DNA of 64,000 nucleotides from assembly GCF_009697225.1 (NCBI RefSeq), contig NZ_WIND01000004.1, positions 1-64,000 on the forward strand, read 5' to 3'. Both the position numbers and the translations under genes were made by a program. The stretch is from Halovulum marinum (GTDB taxonomy: Bacteria; Pseudomonadota; Alphaproteobacteria; Rhodobacterales; Rhodobacteraceae). A model generated the notes under the pieces. It was not told the DNA's origin. It saw only the letters and a list, made by a program, of their open reading frames with translations, and searched no databases. This document shows positions 30,386-40,623 of the stretch, in pieces; the stretch's first letter is position 1; every line of letters begins with the position of its first letter.

Positions 30386-31402
30386 ATGAACTGGATATCG
30401 AATTACGTCCGGCCCAAGATCAACTCGCTGTTCTCGCGCCGCGAGGTGCCCGAGAACCTGTGGACCAAGTGTCCCGACTGCGGGCAGATGCTGTTCCACC
30501 GCGAGCTGGCCGACGCGCTGAACGTCTGCCCGAACTGCAACAGCCACATGTACATCTCGCCCCGGCGGCGATTCGAGGCGCTGTTCGACGGCGGGCTCTA
30601 CATGGACGTGGCGGTGCCCGAGCCGCTGGCCGACCCGCTGCACTTCCGCGACAAGAAGCGTTACGCCGACCGGCTCAAGGACGCCCGGCGCGAGTCCGAG
30701 GCGCCCGACGCGATGCTGGTCGCCGAGGGCGAGATCGGCCGCATGAAGACGGTCGTGGCGATCCAGGACTACAAGTTCATGTCCGGCTCGATGGGCATGT
30801 ACGTCGGCAACGCGTTCATCGCCGCGGCCGAACGCGCCGTCGCGCTGAAGTGCCCGCTGGTGGTGTTCACCGCCGCCGGCGGCGCGCGCATGCAGGAGGG
30901 CATCCTGTCGCTGATGCAGATGCCCCGCACCACCGTCGCGGTGCAGATGCTGAAAGAGGCCGGGCTGCCGTACATCGTCGTGCTGACCCATGCCACCACC
31001 GGCGGCGTCACCGCCAGCTACGCGATGCTGGGCGACGTGCAGATCGCCGAGCCGAACGCGCTGATCTGCTTCGCCGGCCCCCGCGTCATCGAACAGACCA
31101 TCCGCGAGACCCTGCCCGAGGGCTTCCAGCGGGCGGAATACCTGCTGGATCACGGCATGCTGGACATGGTGGTCGACCGCAAGAGCCTGCGCCGGGAACT
31201 GGGCCGCGTGCTGCACCTGCTGATGAAGGCGCCGCCGATGGTGGCCGGCGATCTGCCGCCGCCGTCCGAGCCGGCGCTGCCGCCCGCCGAGCCCGCCGCC
31301 GAGCCCGCCGCCGCCGGGCCTGCCGCCGCCGGGCCTGCCGCCGACACCGCCGCCAAGGCCCCGGACGCGCCCGCCCGGGCTGAAGGGGCCGAAAAGCCGT
31401 GA
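30386..31402 (+). CDS. accD: acetyl-CoA carboxylase carboxyltransferase subunit beta
   Basis: 338 residues. It forms, with AccA, the carboxyltransferase that makes malonyl-CoA. The N-terminal zinc ribbon [10 protein letters not shown]...CPNCNSHM and core motifs GSMGMYVG and GGARMQEG are clear. A low-complexity C-terminal tail of about 45 residues is rich in Ala and Pro with AAAGP units, unlike the compact end of the enzyme in other groups. GGAGG precedes ATG 30386. Its stop overlaps the folC GTG start. Confidence 0.96.
   Translation: MNWISNYVRPKINSLFSRREVPENLWTKCPDCGQMLFHRELADALNVCPNCNSHMYISPRRRFEALFDGGLYMDVAVPEPLADPLHFRDKKRYADRLKDARRESEAPDAMLVAEGEIGRMKTVVAIQDYKFMSGSMGMYVGNAFIAAAERAVALKCPLVVFTAAGGARMQEGILSLMQMPRTTVAVQMLKEAGLPYIVVLTHATTGGVTASYAMLGDVQIAEPNALICFAGPRVIEQTIRETLPEGFQRAEYLLDHGMLDMVVDRKSLRRELGRVLHLLMKAPPMVAGDLPPPSEPALPPAEPAAEPAAAGPAAAGPAADTAAKAPDAPARAEGAEKP
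31286..31336 (+). repeat. short tandem repeats in the accD 3' end
   Basis: Two copies of the 12-mer GCCGAGCCCGCC (31286-31309), followed by two copies of the 15-mer GCCGCCGCCGGGCCT (31307-31336). They encode the Ala/Pro-rich tail of AccD. Confidence 0.85.
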
Positions 31403-32667
31403 GCCCGGACTCCAGCGACACCCTGCTGTCGCGGATGATGCAGCTGCATCCCAAGGTGATCGACCTGTCCCTGGGGCGCATGAGCCGCATCCTGCGGGCG
31501 CTGGGCAACCCCGAACAGCGGATCCCGCCGTCGGTGCTGATCGCGGGCACCAACGGCAAGGGCTCGACGCTGGCGATGATCCGCGCCGGGCTCGAGGGCG
31601 CGGGCAAGACCGTGCACACCTACACCTCGCCGCATCTGGCGCGGTTCCACGAGCGCATCACCGTCTCCGGCCAGATCATCGGCGAGCAGGAACTGACCGA
31701 GATCCTGGCCGAGTGCGAGGTGGCGAACGAGGGCCGGCCGATCACCTATTTCGAGATCACCACCGCCGCCGCCTTCCTGGCGTTCTCGCGCGCCGAGGCG
31801 GACTACACCCTGCTCGAGGTCGGGCTCGGCGGGCGGCTGGACGCGACCAACATGGTGGTGCCGAGGGTGTCGGTGATCACCCCGGTCTCGGCCGACCACC
31901 AGGCGTTCCTGGGCGACACCGTGGCGCAGATCGCCGGCGAGAAGGCCGGCATCCTGAAATCCGGCGTGCCCGCCGTGATCGCGCCGCAGGTGCCCGAGGC
32001 CGAGGGCGTGATCCTGGCCGCCGCCGAGCGCCGCGGCGCGCCGCTGTCGCTGGCCGGGCGCGACTGGCAGATCTGGGAGGAGCACGGCCGCGTCGCCTTC
32101 CAGGACGAGCGCGGGCTGCTGGACCTGCCGCTGCCCCGGCTGATCGGCGCGCACCAGGTGACCAACGCCGGCACCGCGCTGGCCACCCTGCGGCTGCTGG
32201 ACGAGGGCGACCCGGAACGGGCGCTGACCGAAGCGGTCTGGCCGGCGCGCCTGCAGCGGCTGAAACGCGGGCCGCTGATCGACATGGCGGGACCGGCCGA
32301 GCTGTGGCTGGACGGCGGCCACAACCCGGCCGCGGGCCACGCGCTGGCCGAAGCGGTCACGCGGCTGAGCCCGCGGCCGCTGCATCTGGTGTGCGGAATG
32401 CTGAAGACCAAGGACGTGCGCGGCTACCTGACGCCGCTGGCGCGGGTCGCCGAAAGCCTGCACGCGGTCACCATCCCCGGCGAGACCGCGACGCTGCAGG
32501 CCGAACAGACCGCCGCCTTCGCGCGCGAGGCCGGGTTCACCGAGGTCCGCACCGCGCTTGGCGTCGAGCGCGCGGTCGCCGACATCGTCGCTGCGGACCC
32601 CAGCGCGCGGGTGCTGATCTGCGGCTCGCTCTACCTCGCCGGCACGGTCCTGCGGCAGAACGGCTGA
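31399..32667 (+). CDS. folC: bifunctional folylpolyglutamate/dihydrofolate synthase
   Basis: 422 residues of the Mur-ligase-like family. The ATP-binding loop [12 protein letters not shown] (near residue 51) and the [14 protein letters not shown] folate motif are visible. It adds glutamate to dihydropteroate and to folates. The start is GTG 31399, overlapping the accD stop (GTGA). A gene-free stretch with hairpins follows. Confidence 0.95.
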   Translation: MSPDSSDTLLSRMMQLHPKVIDLSLGRMSRILRALGNPEQRIPPSVLIAGTNGKGSTLAMIRAGLEGAGKTVHTYTSPHLARFHERITVSGQIIGEQELTEILAECEVANEGRPITYFEITTAAAFLAFSRAEADYTLLEVGLGGRLDATNMVVPRVSVITPVSADHQAFLGDTVAQIAGEKAGILKSGVPAVIAPQVPEAEGVILAAAERRGAPLSLAGRDWQIWEEHGRVAFQDERGLLDLPLPRLIGAHQVTNAGTALATLRLLDEGDPERALTEAVWPARLQRLKRGPLIDMAGPAELWLDGGHNPAAGHALAEAVTRLSPRPLHLVCGMLKTKDVRGYLTPLARVAESLHAVTIPGETATLQAEQTAAFAREAGFTEVRTALGVERAVADIVAADPSARVLICGSLYLAGTVLRQNG

Positions 32668-33213
32668 GCCGGATCAGGGCCCCGAAAAAGCAGCGGACCG
32701 CCGGAAACAGGTAACCGGCGGCCCGTACACGCGGCTTGGTCTCAAATCACACGTCCGCTCACGCCGCGCTGGCGGACACCACTCTACACAAAAACGCGTT
32801 CCGCCGATGCGTCGCGCCCCCACGCGATGCAGCCCGCTTACGGGCCTGACGGCACTCGTTACTCACCGACCCTTGGCGAAGCGCCGGTCCCAAACTCCGG
32901 GTCCGCTCAGGGATCACGTTCTCAAACGTCGCCGGCAGCGGATTGTTCCTGTTAAAGGTGCGAAAAATTTATCGACAGTTAACTTAGAGCGGAATGAACC
33001 GACTGCGCCGCAACCGATGTGCGATTTCGGGCACCCGAGGCTCGGGCCGCGCGCCGGCCGCTGGAAGCCAGGTATCTGAAAATAGATGTAAATTTTTGGC
33101 GCGACGCGGATCCCATGTGCCCGCCGGGCGCGCTGGCGGAATTCCGCCGCCGCGGCCGGCCGGACGCTGGTGCAGCGATGCCGCGCCCGCCCGCTGCCCG
33201 GCCGCGGCGGCGC
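32668..33213. other. gene-free region with clustered hairpins
   Basis: About 546 bases with no gene I can support. It contains several perfect stems: CCGCCGG/CCGGCGG close to 32699-32723, GTCCGC/GCGGAC close to 32751-32777, and GCCCG/CGGGC close to 32830-32845. The part at 32940-33010 is AT-rich. On the minus strand, the first stem is followed by CTGCTTTTT, resembling a terminator. It may hold a non-coding RNA, but I recognise no known class. Confidence 0.45.
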
Positions 33214-33246
33214 AAAAAAACGCCTGCCGGGCGTCACCCGGCAGGC
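33214..33246 (-). terminator. rho-independent terminator of trxA
   Basis: On the minus strand a ten-base stem (GCCTGCCGGG and CCCGGCAGGC, five-base loop) is followed by seven T. It lies 43 bases after the trxA stop and probably closes the minus-strand operon tsaE-amgK-murU-addB-addA-trxA. Confidence 0.92.
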
Positions 33247-33288
33247 GCGGCTGTCGATCCGGATACCGCGCCAGAGGCGCGGTTCGGT

Positions 33289-33609
33289 TCAGATCGAATC
33301 CTCGATCCAGCCCTGCAGCGCGGCCTTGGGCGCGGCGCCGGTCTTGTTCGACACCACCTGGCCGTCCTTGAACAGGAACAGCGCCGGGATGCCGCGAACG
33401 CCAAGCTGGCTGGGCGAGGCCGGGTTCTCGTCGACGTTGACCTTGGCGATCTTCACCTTGCCCTCGTACTGCACCGCCAGTTCCTCGAGCGCCGGGCCGA
33501 TCTGCTTGCACGGGCCGCACCATTCGGCCCAGAAATCCACCACGACGGGGATATCGGAATTCACCACCTCGGCCTCGAAGGTGCCGTCGGTCACTTTCAC
33601 AGTCGCCAT
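33289..33609 (-). CDS. trxA: thioredoxin
   Basis: 106 residues with active site WCGPC (Cys31 and Cys34) and the cis-Pro [12 protein letters not shown]. It reduces cytoplasmic protein disulfides. It is the last gene of the minus-strand run, 65 bases after addA, with a strong terminator immediately downstream. AddA-trxA adjacency is common in Rhodobacterales. Confidence 0.97.
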   Translation of the reverse strand: MATVKVTDGTFEAEVVNSDIPVVVDFWAEWCGPCKQIGPALEELAVQYEGKVKIAKVNVDENPASPSQLGVRGIPALFLFKDGQVVSNKTGAAPKAALQGWIEDSI

Positions 33610-33674
33610 TGCTGGCCTCCAAACTCTTTGCGTCTCGCGTCAGGCACAGAAGCTATGGTCGCGCCCCCCGAGGG

Positions 33675-36600
33675 TCAATAAGCCGCGTGCGTCCTTCGTA
33701 TCGCGGTCACGGCATCGTGGTCCAGCTCGGTCAGCCGGCGGGCGCCGGTCCACAGCACCGCCGCGCGCACCGGGCGGCCGGGATAGATCTCGGCCAGCGC
33801 CAGCGCATAGAGCGCCAGCTGACCGGCGTAGGCCGGCGGCAACGGCGCGCCCGGCGGCGGCGGGCTGGCGTCGGTCTTGAAGTCGATCGCCCACACCGTC
33901 TCGGGGGTGACGATCAGCCGGTCGATCTGGCCGCGCAACTTCCGTCCGCCCAGGCTGGCCAGCCGGCCCGTCAGCGGCACCTCGGCCAGCGCCCCGGGCG
34001 CGAAGATCCACGCCAACGCGGGGTCGGCCAGCAGCGCCTCGGCCTCGGCCAGCAGCGCGGCGCGCGCCGGCGCGTCCAGATCCGGCAGCAGCGCCGCCGC
34101 GCGCGCGGCGCGGGCCTCGGGCGCGGCATGCGGCAGATGCTCCAGCAGCAGGTGCAGGTGCAGGCCGCGAGCGCGCGCCTCGTCGGCGGTCAGGGCGCCT
34201 GCGGGCAGGTCCGGGTCCGCTTCGTGCTCGCCGCCGTCGCGCGACGGGGCGAGCGGCGTCTCGGGCGCGGGCGGCGGCGCGGCGGCGATGGTGGCCCAGG
34301 CCGGCAGCGGTTCGGCGGCCGGCGCGTCCGCCACCGCAGCGACCGCCGCCGACGGACCCTCGTCCCAGTGCTCGGCCAGCACCCGCGCGCCGTCGGCGGT
34401 CTCGCCCGCGCCAAGCCGGTCCATCGCCTGCGCCACCGCCGCGTACCACGCCTTGTCCGGATCGTCGGGCTGCTTCGGTCCCGCCCCGGCGACGATCAGC
34501 CAGCGCTCGGCGCGGGTCAGCGCGACATAGAGCAGACGCCAGCGCTCCTCGGCCTCCTGTGCGGCGCGCACGTCCTCGGCGGCCTGCAGCGCCGGCGGGC
34601 GCTCGGCCCTGGTTCCGGCCAGCGCGGCGACGCCGGGGCCCAGCGCACGCAGCGGCGCGCCACCGGCGCGGTTGCCGCGCGGCACGTCGGTCTCGGGCAG
34701 GATCACCACCGGCGCCTCCAGCCCCTTGGCGCCGTGCACGGTCATCACCCGCACCTCGCCCGCGCGGCTGTCCAGCTGGCGCTTCACCTCCGGATCGCCG
34801 CTGCCCATCCAGTCGAGAAACCCGGTCAGCGTCGGCGGCTCGACCCGCTCGTAGTCGAGCGCCAGGTCGAGCAGCGCGGCGACCGCCTCGTCGGCCTCGG
34901 CGCCCATCCGGGCGCGGATCCGGGCACGGCCGCCGTGGCGCACCAGGATGCGCTGCAGCATCTCGTAGGGGCGCAGGAAGTCGGCCCGATTGCGCAGATC
35001 CTCCCACAGCGCCCAGGCCTGCGGGAAATCCGCGCGCCGGGCGCGCAGCGCGCGCGCCAGGGTGCCGGTGCGGCCGTGCGCCAGACGGAAGAGATCGGCC
35101 TCGGACAGCGCCATCAGCGGCGAGCGCATCGCCTCGGCCAGCGCCAGATCGTCGGCATCGGTGGCCACCGCGCGCAGCAGCGACAGCAGGTCCCGGACCG
35201 CCAGCACCTCGGCGATCTTCAGCCGGTCGGCGCCCGCCACCGGCACGCCGGCGGCCTTCAGCTCCGAGATCAGCGCGCCGAACAGGGTGCCGCGGCCGCG
35301 CACCAGGAACAGGATGTCGCCGGCGGCGACCGGCCGGCCGGTGCCGGGCAGCGGACGGCCCGCCGCCAGCAGATCGCGCACCCGCAGCGCCAGCTGCCGC
35401 GCCAGCGCCAGCCGCGGATCGGCGGCCTTGGGCTGGTCCACCGGCAGGTACCAGGGCTCGGGCGCGCCGGGTTCGTCCGGGGTCAGGAACGGCAGCAGCT
35501 CGACCCGGCCGGGGCGCGCGTCGTGGAACGGCACGTGTTCGGCCGCGCCGCCCTGCGCCGGCGCGCGGCCGTCGAACACCGCGTCCACCAGCCGCAGGAT
35601 CGGCGGCGCCGAGCGGAAGGAATGCAGCAGCGCGCACTCCTGCAGTTCCAGTTCGACGTCGTGCAGCGCGTCGGCATAGCGCTTGCGCTGCAGGCCGAAT
35701 TCCCGCGGTTCGGCGCCCTGGAAGGAATAGATCGACTGCTTCTCGTCGCCGACGACGAACACCGTGCGCGCCCGCTGGTGCGCGCCCTCGCCGGCGAAGA
35801 ACTCGCGGGTCAGCGCGTCGATCACCGCCCATTGCGTCCGGCTGGTATCCTGCGCCTCGTCGACCAGCACGTGCTCGATGCCGCCGTCGAGCCGGTAGCG
35901 GATCCACTCGGCCGCGTCCGAGCGGGTCAGCAGCGCCAGCGCCTTCTCGATCAGGTCGTCGAAATCCAGCGCGCCCAGCGCCTGCTTGCGGGCGTCGTGC
36001 GCGGCGATGTAGGCACGGGCAAAGCGGGTCAGCGCGCGGGCGCAGTCCACCGCGCGGACGGTGCGGGCGTGGTCGCGCAGCGCCACAAGGGCGTCGGCGA
36101 TCCGGGCCAGCAGCGCCGGCGCCTCGGCCAGCGCCTTGCTGGTGGCGGCGGTGCACATCGTCTTGAGCGGCGTGCCGTCCTTCTTCAGGAAACCGGCGCA
36201 GACCAGATCGCCGGCCGGGTCCTCGCCCTTGCGCAGCGCGACCAGCGCGGCATGGGCGTTCCGGTCCGACTTGCCGCCCGCCGCCGACAGCGCCGACAGC
36301 AGCGCCTCGAGCCGCGCCGCGGCGATGCCGTGCAGCGGCGCCGGCGGCGGGTCGCCCAGCCCGAAGGCGGCGGCGATCGCCGGCGAGGCCGGCTGGTGGG
36401 CGAACCGCCGGCGGTGCTTCAGGATGTCCCGCAGCAGGCCGTCGATGGCAAACTCCAGCGACAGGATGTGCGGGGCCAGCGCGGCGAACCCGCTGGCCGG
36501 GTCCTCGGCCAGCTCCTCCAGCAGGGTCTGGCGCAGCTGCAGGCCGCGCCGGTCCTCGAGCACCTCGAACTGCGGCGAGACCCCGGCCTCGAGCGGAAAG

Positions 36601-37004
36601 CGCCGCAGCAGCGCCTCGCAGAACGCGTGGATGGTCTGGATCTTCAGCCCGCCGGGGGTTTCCAGCGCGCGGGCGAACAGCGTCCGCGCCGCCGCCAGGT
36701 CGCGGTCCGAGATGCCGCGGGCACTTTCGTCAAGCTGGTGCAACTCGGCGCGCAGCGCGGCGTCGTCCAGCATCGCCCACTTGCCCAGGCGGGCGAACAG
36801 GCGGTTCTGCATCTCGCCCGCCGCCGCCTTGGTGAAGGTCAGACACAGGATCCGGCGCGGGTCGGTGCCGCGCAGCAGCAGCCGCGCCACCCGGTCGGTC
36901 AGCACCCGCGTCTTGCCCGAGCCGGCGTTCGCCGCCACCCAGGACGAGGCGTCGGGCCGGGCGGCGCGCACCTGCGCCTCGGTCGCGGCGTCGCGCCCGC
37001 TCAT
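33675..37004 (-). CDS. addA: double-strand break repair helicase AddA
   Basis: 1109 residues. UvrD/RecB-type helicase subunit of AddAB, which resects double-strand breaks until Chi-like sites. The Walker A ANAGSGKTRVLTDRVA (GSGKT 28-32), the VDEAQDTSRTQW DEAQD motif, and a C-terminal nuclease-like AIDFKTD segment are visible. The start ATG 37004 overlaps the addB stop by four bases (ATGA). No stop interrupts this frame upstream because of the high GC content; the start is fixed by the conserved N-terminus and the overlap. Confidence 0.95.
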   Translation of the reverse strand: MSGRDAATEAQVRAARPDASSWVAANAGSGKTRVLTDRVARLLLRGTDPRRILCLTFTKAAAGEMQNRLFARLGKWAMLDDAALRAELHQLDESARGISDRDLAAARTLFARALETPGGLKIQTIHAFCEALLRRFPLEAGVSPQFEVLEDRRGLQLRQTLLEELAEDPASGFAALAPHILSLEFAIDGLLRDILKHRRRFAHQPASPAIAAAFGLGDPPPAPLHGIAAARLEALLSALSAAGGKSDRNAHAALVALRKGEDPAGDLVCAGFLKKDGTPLKTMCTAATSKALAEAPALLARIADALVALRDHARTVRAVDCARALTRFARAYIAAHDARKQALGALDFDDLIEKALALLTRSDAAEWIRYRLDGGIEHVLVDEAQDTSRTQWAVIDALTREFFAGEGAHQRARTVFVVGDEKQSIYSFQGAEPREFGLQRKRYADALHDVELELQECALLHSFRSAPPILRLVDAVFDGRAPAQGGAAEHVPFHDARPGRVELLPFLTPDEPGAPEPWYLPVDQPKAADPRLALARQLALRVRDLLAAGRPLPGTGRPVAAGDILFLVRGRGTLFGALISELKAAGVPVAGADRLKIAEVLAVRDLLSLLRAVATDADDLALAEAMRSPLMALSEADLFRLAHGRTGTLARALRARRADFPQAWALWEDLRNRADFLRPYEMLQRILVRHGGRARIRARMGAEADEAVAALLDLALDYERVEPPTLTGFLDWMGSGDPEVKRQLDSRAGEVRVMTVHGAKGLEAPVVILPETDVPRGNRAGGAPLRALGPGVAALAGTRAERPPALQAAEDVRAAQEAEERWRLLYVALTRAERWLIVAGAGPKQPDDPDKAWYAAVAQAMDRLGAGETADGARVLAEHWDEGPSAAVAAVADAPAAEPLPAWATIAAAPPPAPETPLAPSRDGGEHEADPDLPAGALTADEARARGLHLHLLLEHLPHAAPEARAARAAALLPDLDAPARAALLAEAEALLADPALAWIFAPGALAEVPLTGRLASLGGRKLRGQIDRLIVTPETVWAIDFKTDASPPPPGAPLPPAYAGQLALYALALAEIYPGRPVRAAVLWTGARRLTELDHDAVTAIRRTHAAY

Positions 37005-39928
37005 GCCACGTCCTCCGCGGTCCAGGGATCGCCGTCCGCCCACTCGCCCCGGCGGGCGAGCTGGTCGTAATCGCCGCTGTCGCGCAGCAGCCTGGGCCGC
37101 AGCCGGGCGGGGTACGGCAACTCGCCCGACTGGTAGGCGGCGACCATCTCGCGGAACCGGTCCCAGGTTTCGTTCAGCGAGTCGGTGTCGCAGGCGAAAT
37201 CCAGCTCCTGCCCCTTCAGCCCGATCAGCTGCAGCGCCGCGACCGCCCGCGGCAGGTGCCCCCGGAACCCGCCGCGCAGGGCGATCCCGGCTTCCAGCGG
37301 CAGTTGCTGGTTGAACTGCGCCGCCTCGTTCCGCGATGGCAGGTTGCCGGTCTTGTAGTCGTAGATCGCCACCGCGCCGCTTTCGTCCCGGTCCACCCGG
37401 TCGGCCTGCGCGCGCAGGCGGAACGGGCGCGGCAGCGGCGTGACCGCCACCTCGCCCAGTTCCTCGTGCAGCCACGGGCTGGCGACGGCGCGCCGCGCGG
37501 TTTCGGTTTCGGCCAGCCAGGGCGCGATGCCGGCCAAGCGCTGCCGCCAGATCACCCGCGAGGCGGGCCAGGGCACCGCGGCGGCCATCTCCTGCGCCGC
37601 CAGCCGGGTCAGCAGCGCCGCGGCGTCCGCGGGCAGCGCCGCGCGGGTCTCGTCGAGGAAGCGCGCCATCACCGCGTGCAGGCTGATGCCGCGCAGCAGC
37701 GCGTCGGCGGCGCGGGCCAGCGGCGGCAAAGGCTTCAGGCGCAGGATGTTGGCGGCATAAAGCGCGTAGGGGTCGCGCACCAGCGTCTCGATCCGCGTCA
37801 CCGACAGCGATTCGGGGAACGCCTGCCCCGGCGGGCGTGGCGCCGGCCGGGGCGCGGGCGGCAGGCGCGGCGCGTCGTCCAGCCGCGCGGCGATGTCGAG
37901 GTAGCGCGCGCCGCGCGCACGCATCGCCGGCACCGCGCCGCCGGGATCCAGCCCCTCGGCCAGGTTGGTCAGGCGCAGCAGCCAGCGCGCCGGCACGGTC
38001 GGTGCCTCGCCGTCGCGCAGCGCGCGCGACAGCACCACGCGCGGCCGGCCCACCGCCTGCTGGAAATCGTGCGCCGACAGCCCGATCTGACGCTCGGGCA
38101 GCGGCAGCCCGGAAGCGGCGCGCATGTCGCGCGACAGCCACGGGTCGGGCCGCGGCAGGCGCGGCCAGATGCCCTCGTTCAGTCCGCCGAGGATGGTCAG
38201 CGGCGCGGACTGGGTGCGCGCCTCGAGCGTGCCCCAGATCGCCACGCCAGGGTGCGAGCGGTACGGCGCGGGCGGCACCGACACCCCGGCCAGCACGCCG
38301 CGCAGCAGCGCCGGGTACTCGCCCGGCTCCAGCGCGCCGCCGGCCTCGGCATGTTCCAGCAGGTCGGCCATCGCCGCCTCGGCCTTGCGGCCGGCGTCCT
38401 GCTGCCACAACGGGCCGGGATCGGCGCCGCCGGGGCCGGCCGCCAGCGCGGTCGCCAGCGCCAGGTGGCGTTCGACCAGGGTCCGCAGCGGCGCCGGATC
38501 GCGCAGCGGCGGCGCCAGCAGCGGCGCCAGCCAGTCGATCCAGGCGCGGCGCGCCGCGTCGCCCCTGTCGGCCCAGGCGCGCAGCACCTGCGGCGTGACC
38601 ACCGGGCCGCCGTCGCGCAGCACCTTCAGCTCCAGCGGGCCGACCTGCTCCAGGTGCGCGCCGCGCGCCCCCTGCCCGGCGGCGCACAGCGGATGCTTCA
38701 GCAGCGCCGCCAGCGTCACCGGGTCGGGCGGTGCGGTCAGCAACTGCGCGCAAAGCCGCAGGAACGTGCCCGGCGGCGTCAGGTCCAGCGGCCGCCCGGC
38801 GCTGTCGTCGGGCACGATGCCCCAGCGGTCGAGCGCCGCCGTCACCCGCCGGGCCAGCGTGCGGTCGGGGGTGACCAGCGCCGCCGGCACCCCGTCCGCG
38901 ACCGCCTCGCGCAGGATCAGCGCGACCGCCTGCGCCTCGGCCTGCGGATCGGCCGCCTCCAGCAGGGTCAGCCCCGCGGTCGCCGCGCCCAGCGTCGGCG
39001 TCAGGCCAGGCCCCTCGGCCAGCCACTGGTCGGTGACCGGCGCCGGGCGCAGCGCCAGCGAGAGCAGCGCCGCGCGCGGCGGGCTGGGCGGCGGCGTGTC
39101 GGTCCAGCGCGGCAGCGCCCAGGGTTCCAGCCCGCTGTCGCGGCAGAAGGCGGCCAGCCCGAACTGCGGATGGTCGGCGGCGTGGCGCGGATCGTCCAGC
39201 CGCTGCCACACCTGCCGCGGCAGATCGACATCCAGGCCCGGCAGGATCACCGCGCCCTGCGGCAGCGCCGCCACCGTGCGCATGAACCCGGCCGTCGCCC
39301 CGCGCGAGCCGGTCGAGCCCGCCACCAGCACCGGGTGCCGCGGCGGCGCGGCCGCCCAGCGCGCGGCGCGGGCGGCCATCGCCAGCACCATGCGCCGGTC
39401 GGGATCGGCGCCGGCGGCCTCGGGGGCCTCGAGCACGTCGCGGATCAGCCGCAGGAACGACAGTGCCCGCTGCCAGTGCCCGGCGTCGTCGGGCGCGTCC
39501 AGCCCGGCGACGGCACCGAACGCGACGCCCTCGATGTGCATTTCGGACAACAGCTCCGCCAGCCCCTCGGCCAGCGGGTAGGCGGCGGCGCGGCCGGCGG
39601 TGTCGGGCGCGGCGGCGATCAGCGCGCGCACCAGCCGGGCCAGCTCCAGCCGGCGCTTCAGCGGCGGCATCACCGGCGGCAGGCCGGCGGCGTCGTCGAC
39701 CAGTTCGGACAGCGCGCGGATCCGCGGCGGCAGGCCGACCGGGCGATCCTCGAGCAGCGCCAGCAGCCGCCGCCGGGCACGCTCGGTGTTCACCCACAGC
39801 TCGATCCTGGCGCAATCCTCGGCCGGCAGGCCGGCGGTACGGGCGCGCAGCCCCGCCAGCACCTCGGCGGCGAAGTCGACGCCGGGGGGCAGGCCGTAGA
39901 CGCCGGGGGTCAGCAGCGGCTCAGGCAT
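37001..39928 (-). CDS. addB: double-strand break repair protein AddB
   Basis: 975 residues, partner of AddA. N-terminal inactivated-helicase half (GVYGLPPGVDFAAEVL, then VLVAGSTGSRGAT) and a C-terminal PD-(D/E)XK nuclease with AIYDYKTGNLPS are visible. Its first codons overlap the murU stop by eight bases and its stop overlaps addA by four, so the three are tightly coupled. Confidence 0.93.
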   Translation of the reverse strand: MPEPLLTPGVYGLPPGVDFAAEVLAGLRARTAGLPAEDCARIELWVNTERARRRLLALLEDRPVGLPPRIRALSELVDDAAGLPPVMPPLKRRLELARLVRALIAAAPDTAGRAAAYPLAEGLAELLSEMHIEGVAFGAVAGLDAPDDAGHWQRALSFLRLIRDVLEAPEAAGADPDRRMVLAMAARAARWAAAPPRHPVLVAGSTGSRGATAGFMRTVAALPQGAVILPGLDVDLPRQVWQRLDDPRHAADHPQFGLAAFCRDSGLEPWALPRWTDTPPPSPPRAALLSLALRPAPVTDQWLAEGPGLTPTLGAATAGLTLLEAADPQAEAQAVALILREAVADGVPAALVTPDRTLARRVTAALDRWGIVPDDSAGRPLDLTPPGTFLRLCAQLLTAPPDPVTLAALLKHPLCAAGQGARGAHLEQVGPLELKVLRDGGPVVTPQVLRAWADRGDAARRAWIDWLAPLLAPPLRDPAPLRTLVERHLALATALAAGPGGADPGPLWQQDAGRKAEAAMADLLEHAEAGGALEPGEYPALLRGVLAGVSVPPAPYRSHPGVAIWGTLEARTQSAPLTILGGLNEGIWPRLPRPDPWLSRDMRAASGLPLPERQIGLSAHDFQQAVGRPRVVLSRALRDGEAPTVPARWLLRLTNLAEGLDPGGAVPAMRARGARYLDIAARLDDAPRLPPAPRPAPRPPGQAFPESLSVTRIETLVRDPYALYAANILRLKPLPPLARAADALLRGISLHAVMARFLDETRAALPADAAALLTRLAAQEMAAAVPWPASRVIWRQRLAGIAPWLAETETARRAVASPWLHEELGEVAVTPLPRPFRLRAQADRVDRDESGAVAIYDYKTGNLPSRNEAAQFNQQLPLEAGIALRGGFRGHLPRAVAALQLIGLKGQELDFACDTDSLNETWDRFREMVAAYQSGELPYPARLRPRLLRDSGDYDQLARRGEWADGDPWTAEDVA

Positions 39929-40616
39929 CGGCCAGCAGGCCCTCGGCCAGAGGAATGCTCTCGGGCCGGCCGACGTCGCACCAGTCGCCGTCGTAGACCG
40001 CGCCGAACAGCCGCCCCTCGGCCAGCATCGCGTCCCACGCCAGGTTCAGCGAGAACGCCTGCGCGTCGAGCGCCGCCACCGGCGCGGGGTCGATGATCTG
40101 CAGTCCGGTATAGACGTATGGCGCGGCGTCGGCGCCGCCGCGCCGCCGCAGCCGGCCGTCGGGCATCAGGAAGAAATCGCCGACGCCGCGGTGGCCCAGC
40201 GCGCGCCCGCGCGGCACCAGCAGCAGGCGCGCGCCGCCGGGCACCCCGCCGGGCAGGGCGCGCAGCGGGTTCGGGCCGCGCCAGATCGCGTCCGGGTTCA
40301 GCGTCCACACCGGCCCCGCGCCCAGCAGCGGCGCGGCGTGGCGCAGCCCGCCGCCGGTGTCCAGCAATGCGCCGTCCTCGGGCGAGAGCGCGATCCGCAG
40401 CCGCCGCTCGGCCGCCAGATGCGCCGCGATCTGCGCGCCCAGGTAGTGCGTGTTGACCACCACCCGGCGCACGCCGCCGGCGACCAGCAGGTCGAGCGCG
40501 TGGTCGATCAGCGGCCGGCCGGCGACCGGCACCAGCGGCTTCGGCCGGCCCTCGGTCAGGTGGCGCATCCGGGTGCCGCGCCCGGCGGCGAACAGCATGG
40601 CGGTATCGGGGATCAC
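39921..40616 (-). CDS. murU: N-acetylmuramate-1-phosphate uridylyltransferase (MurU-like)
   Basis: 231 residues, nucleotidyltransferase fold. The signature GRGTRMRHLTEGRPKPLVPV and the NPDAIW and GLQIID segments match MurU-type sugar-1-phosphate uridylyltransferases. Together with the AmgK kinase upstream it forms the cell-wall recycling bypass to UDP-MurNAc. The start is GTG 40616, just eight bases after the amgK stop; ATG 40598 is an alternative. It overlaps addB at the 3' end. Confidence 0.85.
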   Translation of the reverse strand: MIPDTAMLFAAGRGTRMRHLTEGRPKPLVPVAGRPLIDHALDLLVAGGVRRVVVNTHYLGAQIAAHLAAERRLRIALSPEDGALLDTGGGLRHAAPLLGAGPVWTLNPDAIWRGPNPLRALPGGVPGGARLLLVPRGRALGHRGVGDFFLMPDGRLRRRGGADAAPYVYTGLQIIDPAPVAALDAQAFSLNLAWDAMLAEGRLFGAVYDGDWCDVGRPESIPLAEGLLADA

Positions 40617-40623
40617 GCCGGCC

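Noticed and set aside
32807-33079. 90-codon plus-strand open frame between folC and trxA
   Set aside because: No ribosome site or known motif, and it runs through the hairpin cluster, so I describe the region as non-coding.
33609-37070. 1153-codon plus-strand open frame opposite addA
   Set aside because: It is antisense to the whole of addA, rich in Arg, Gln and His, and shows no family motif. High GC content keeps such frames open by chance.
37256-40096. 946-codon plus-strand open frame opposite addB
   Set aside because: Antisense to addB with typical shadow composition (Arg/Gln/His-rich) and no recognisable domain.
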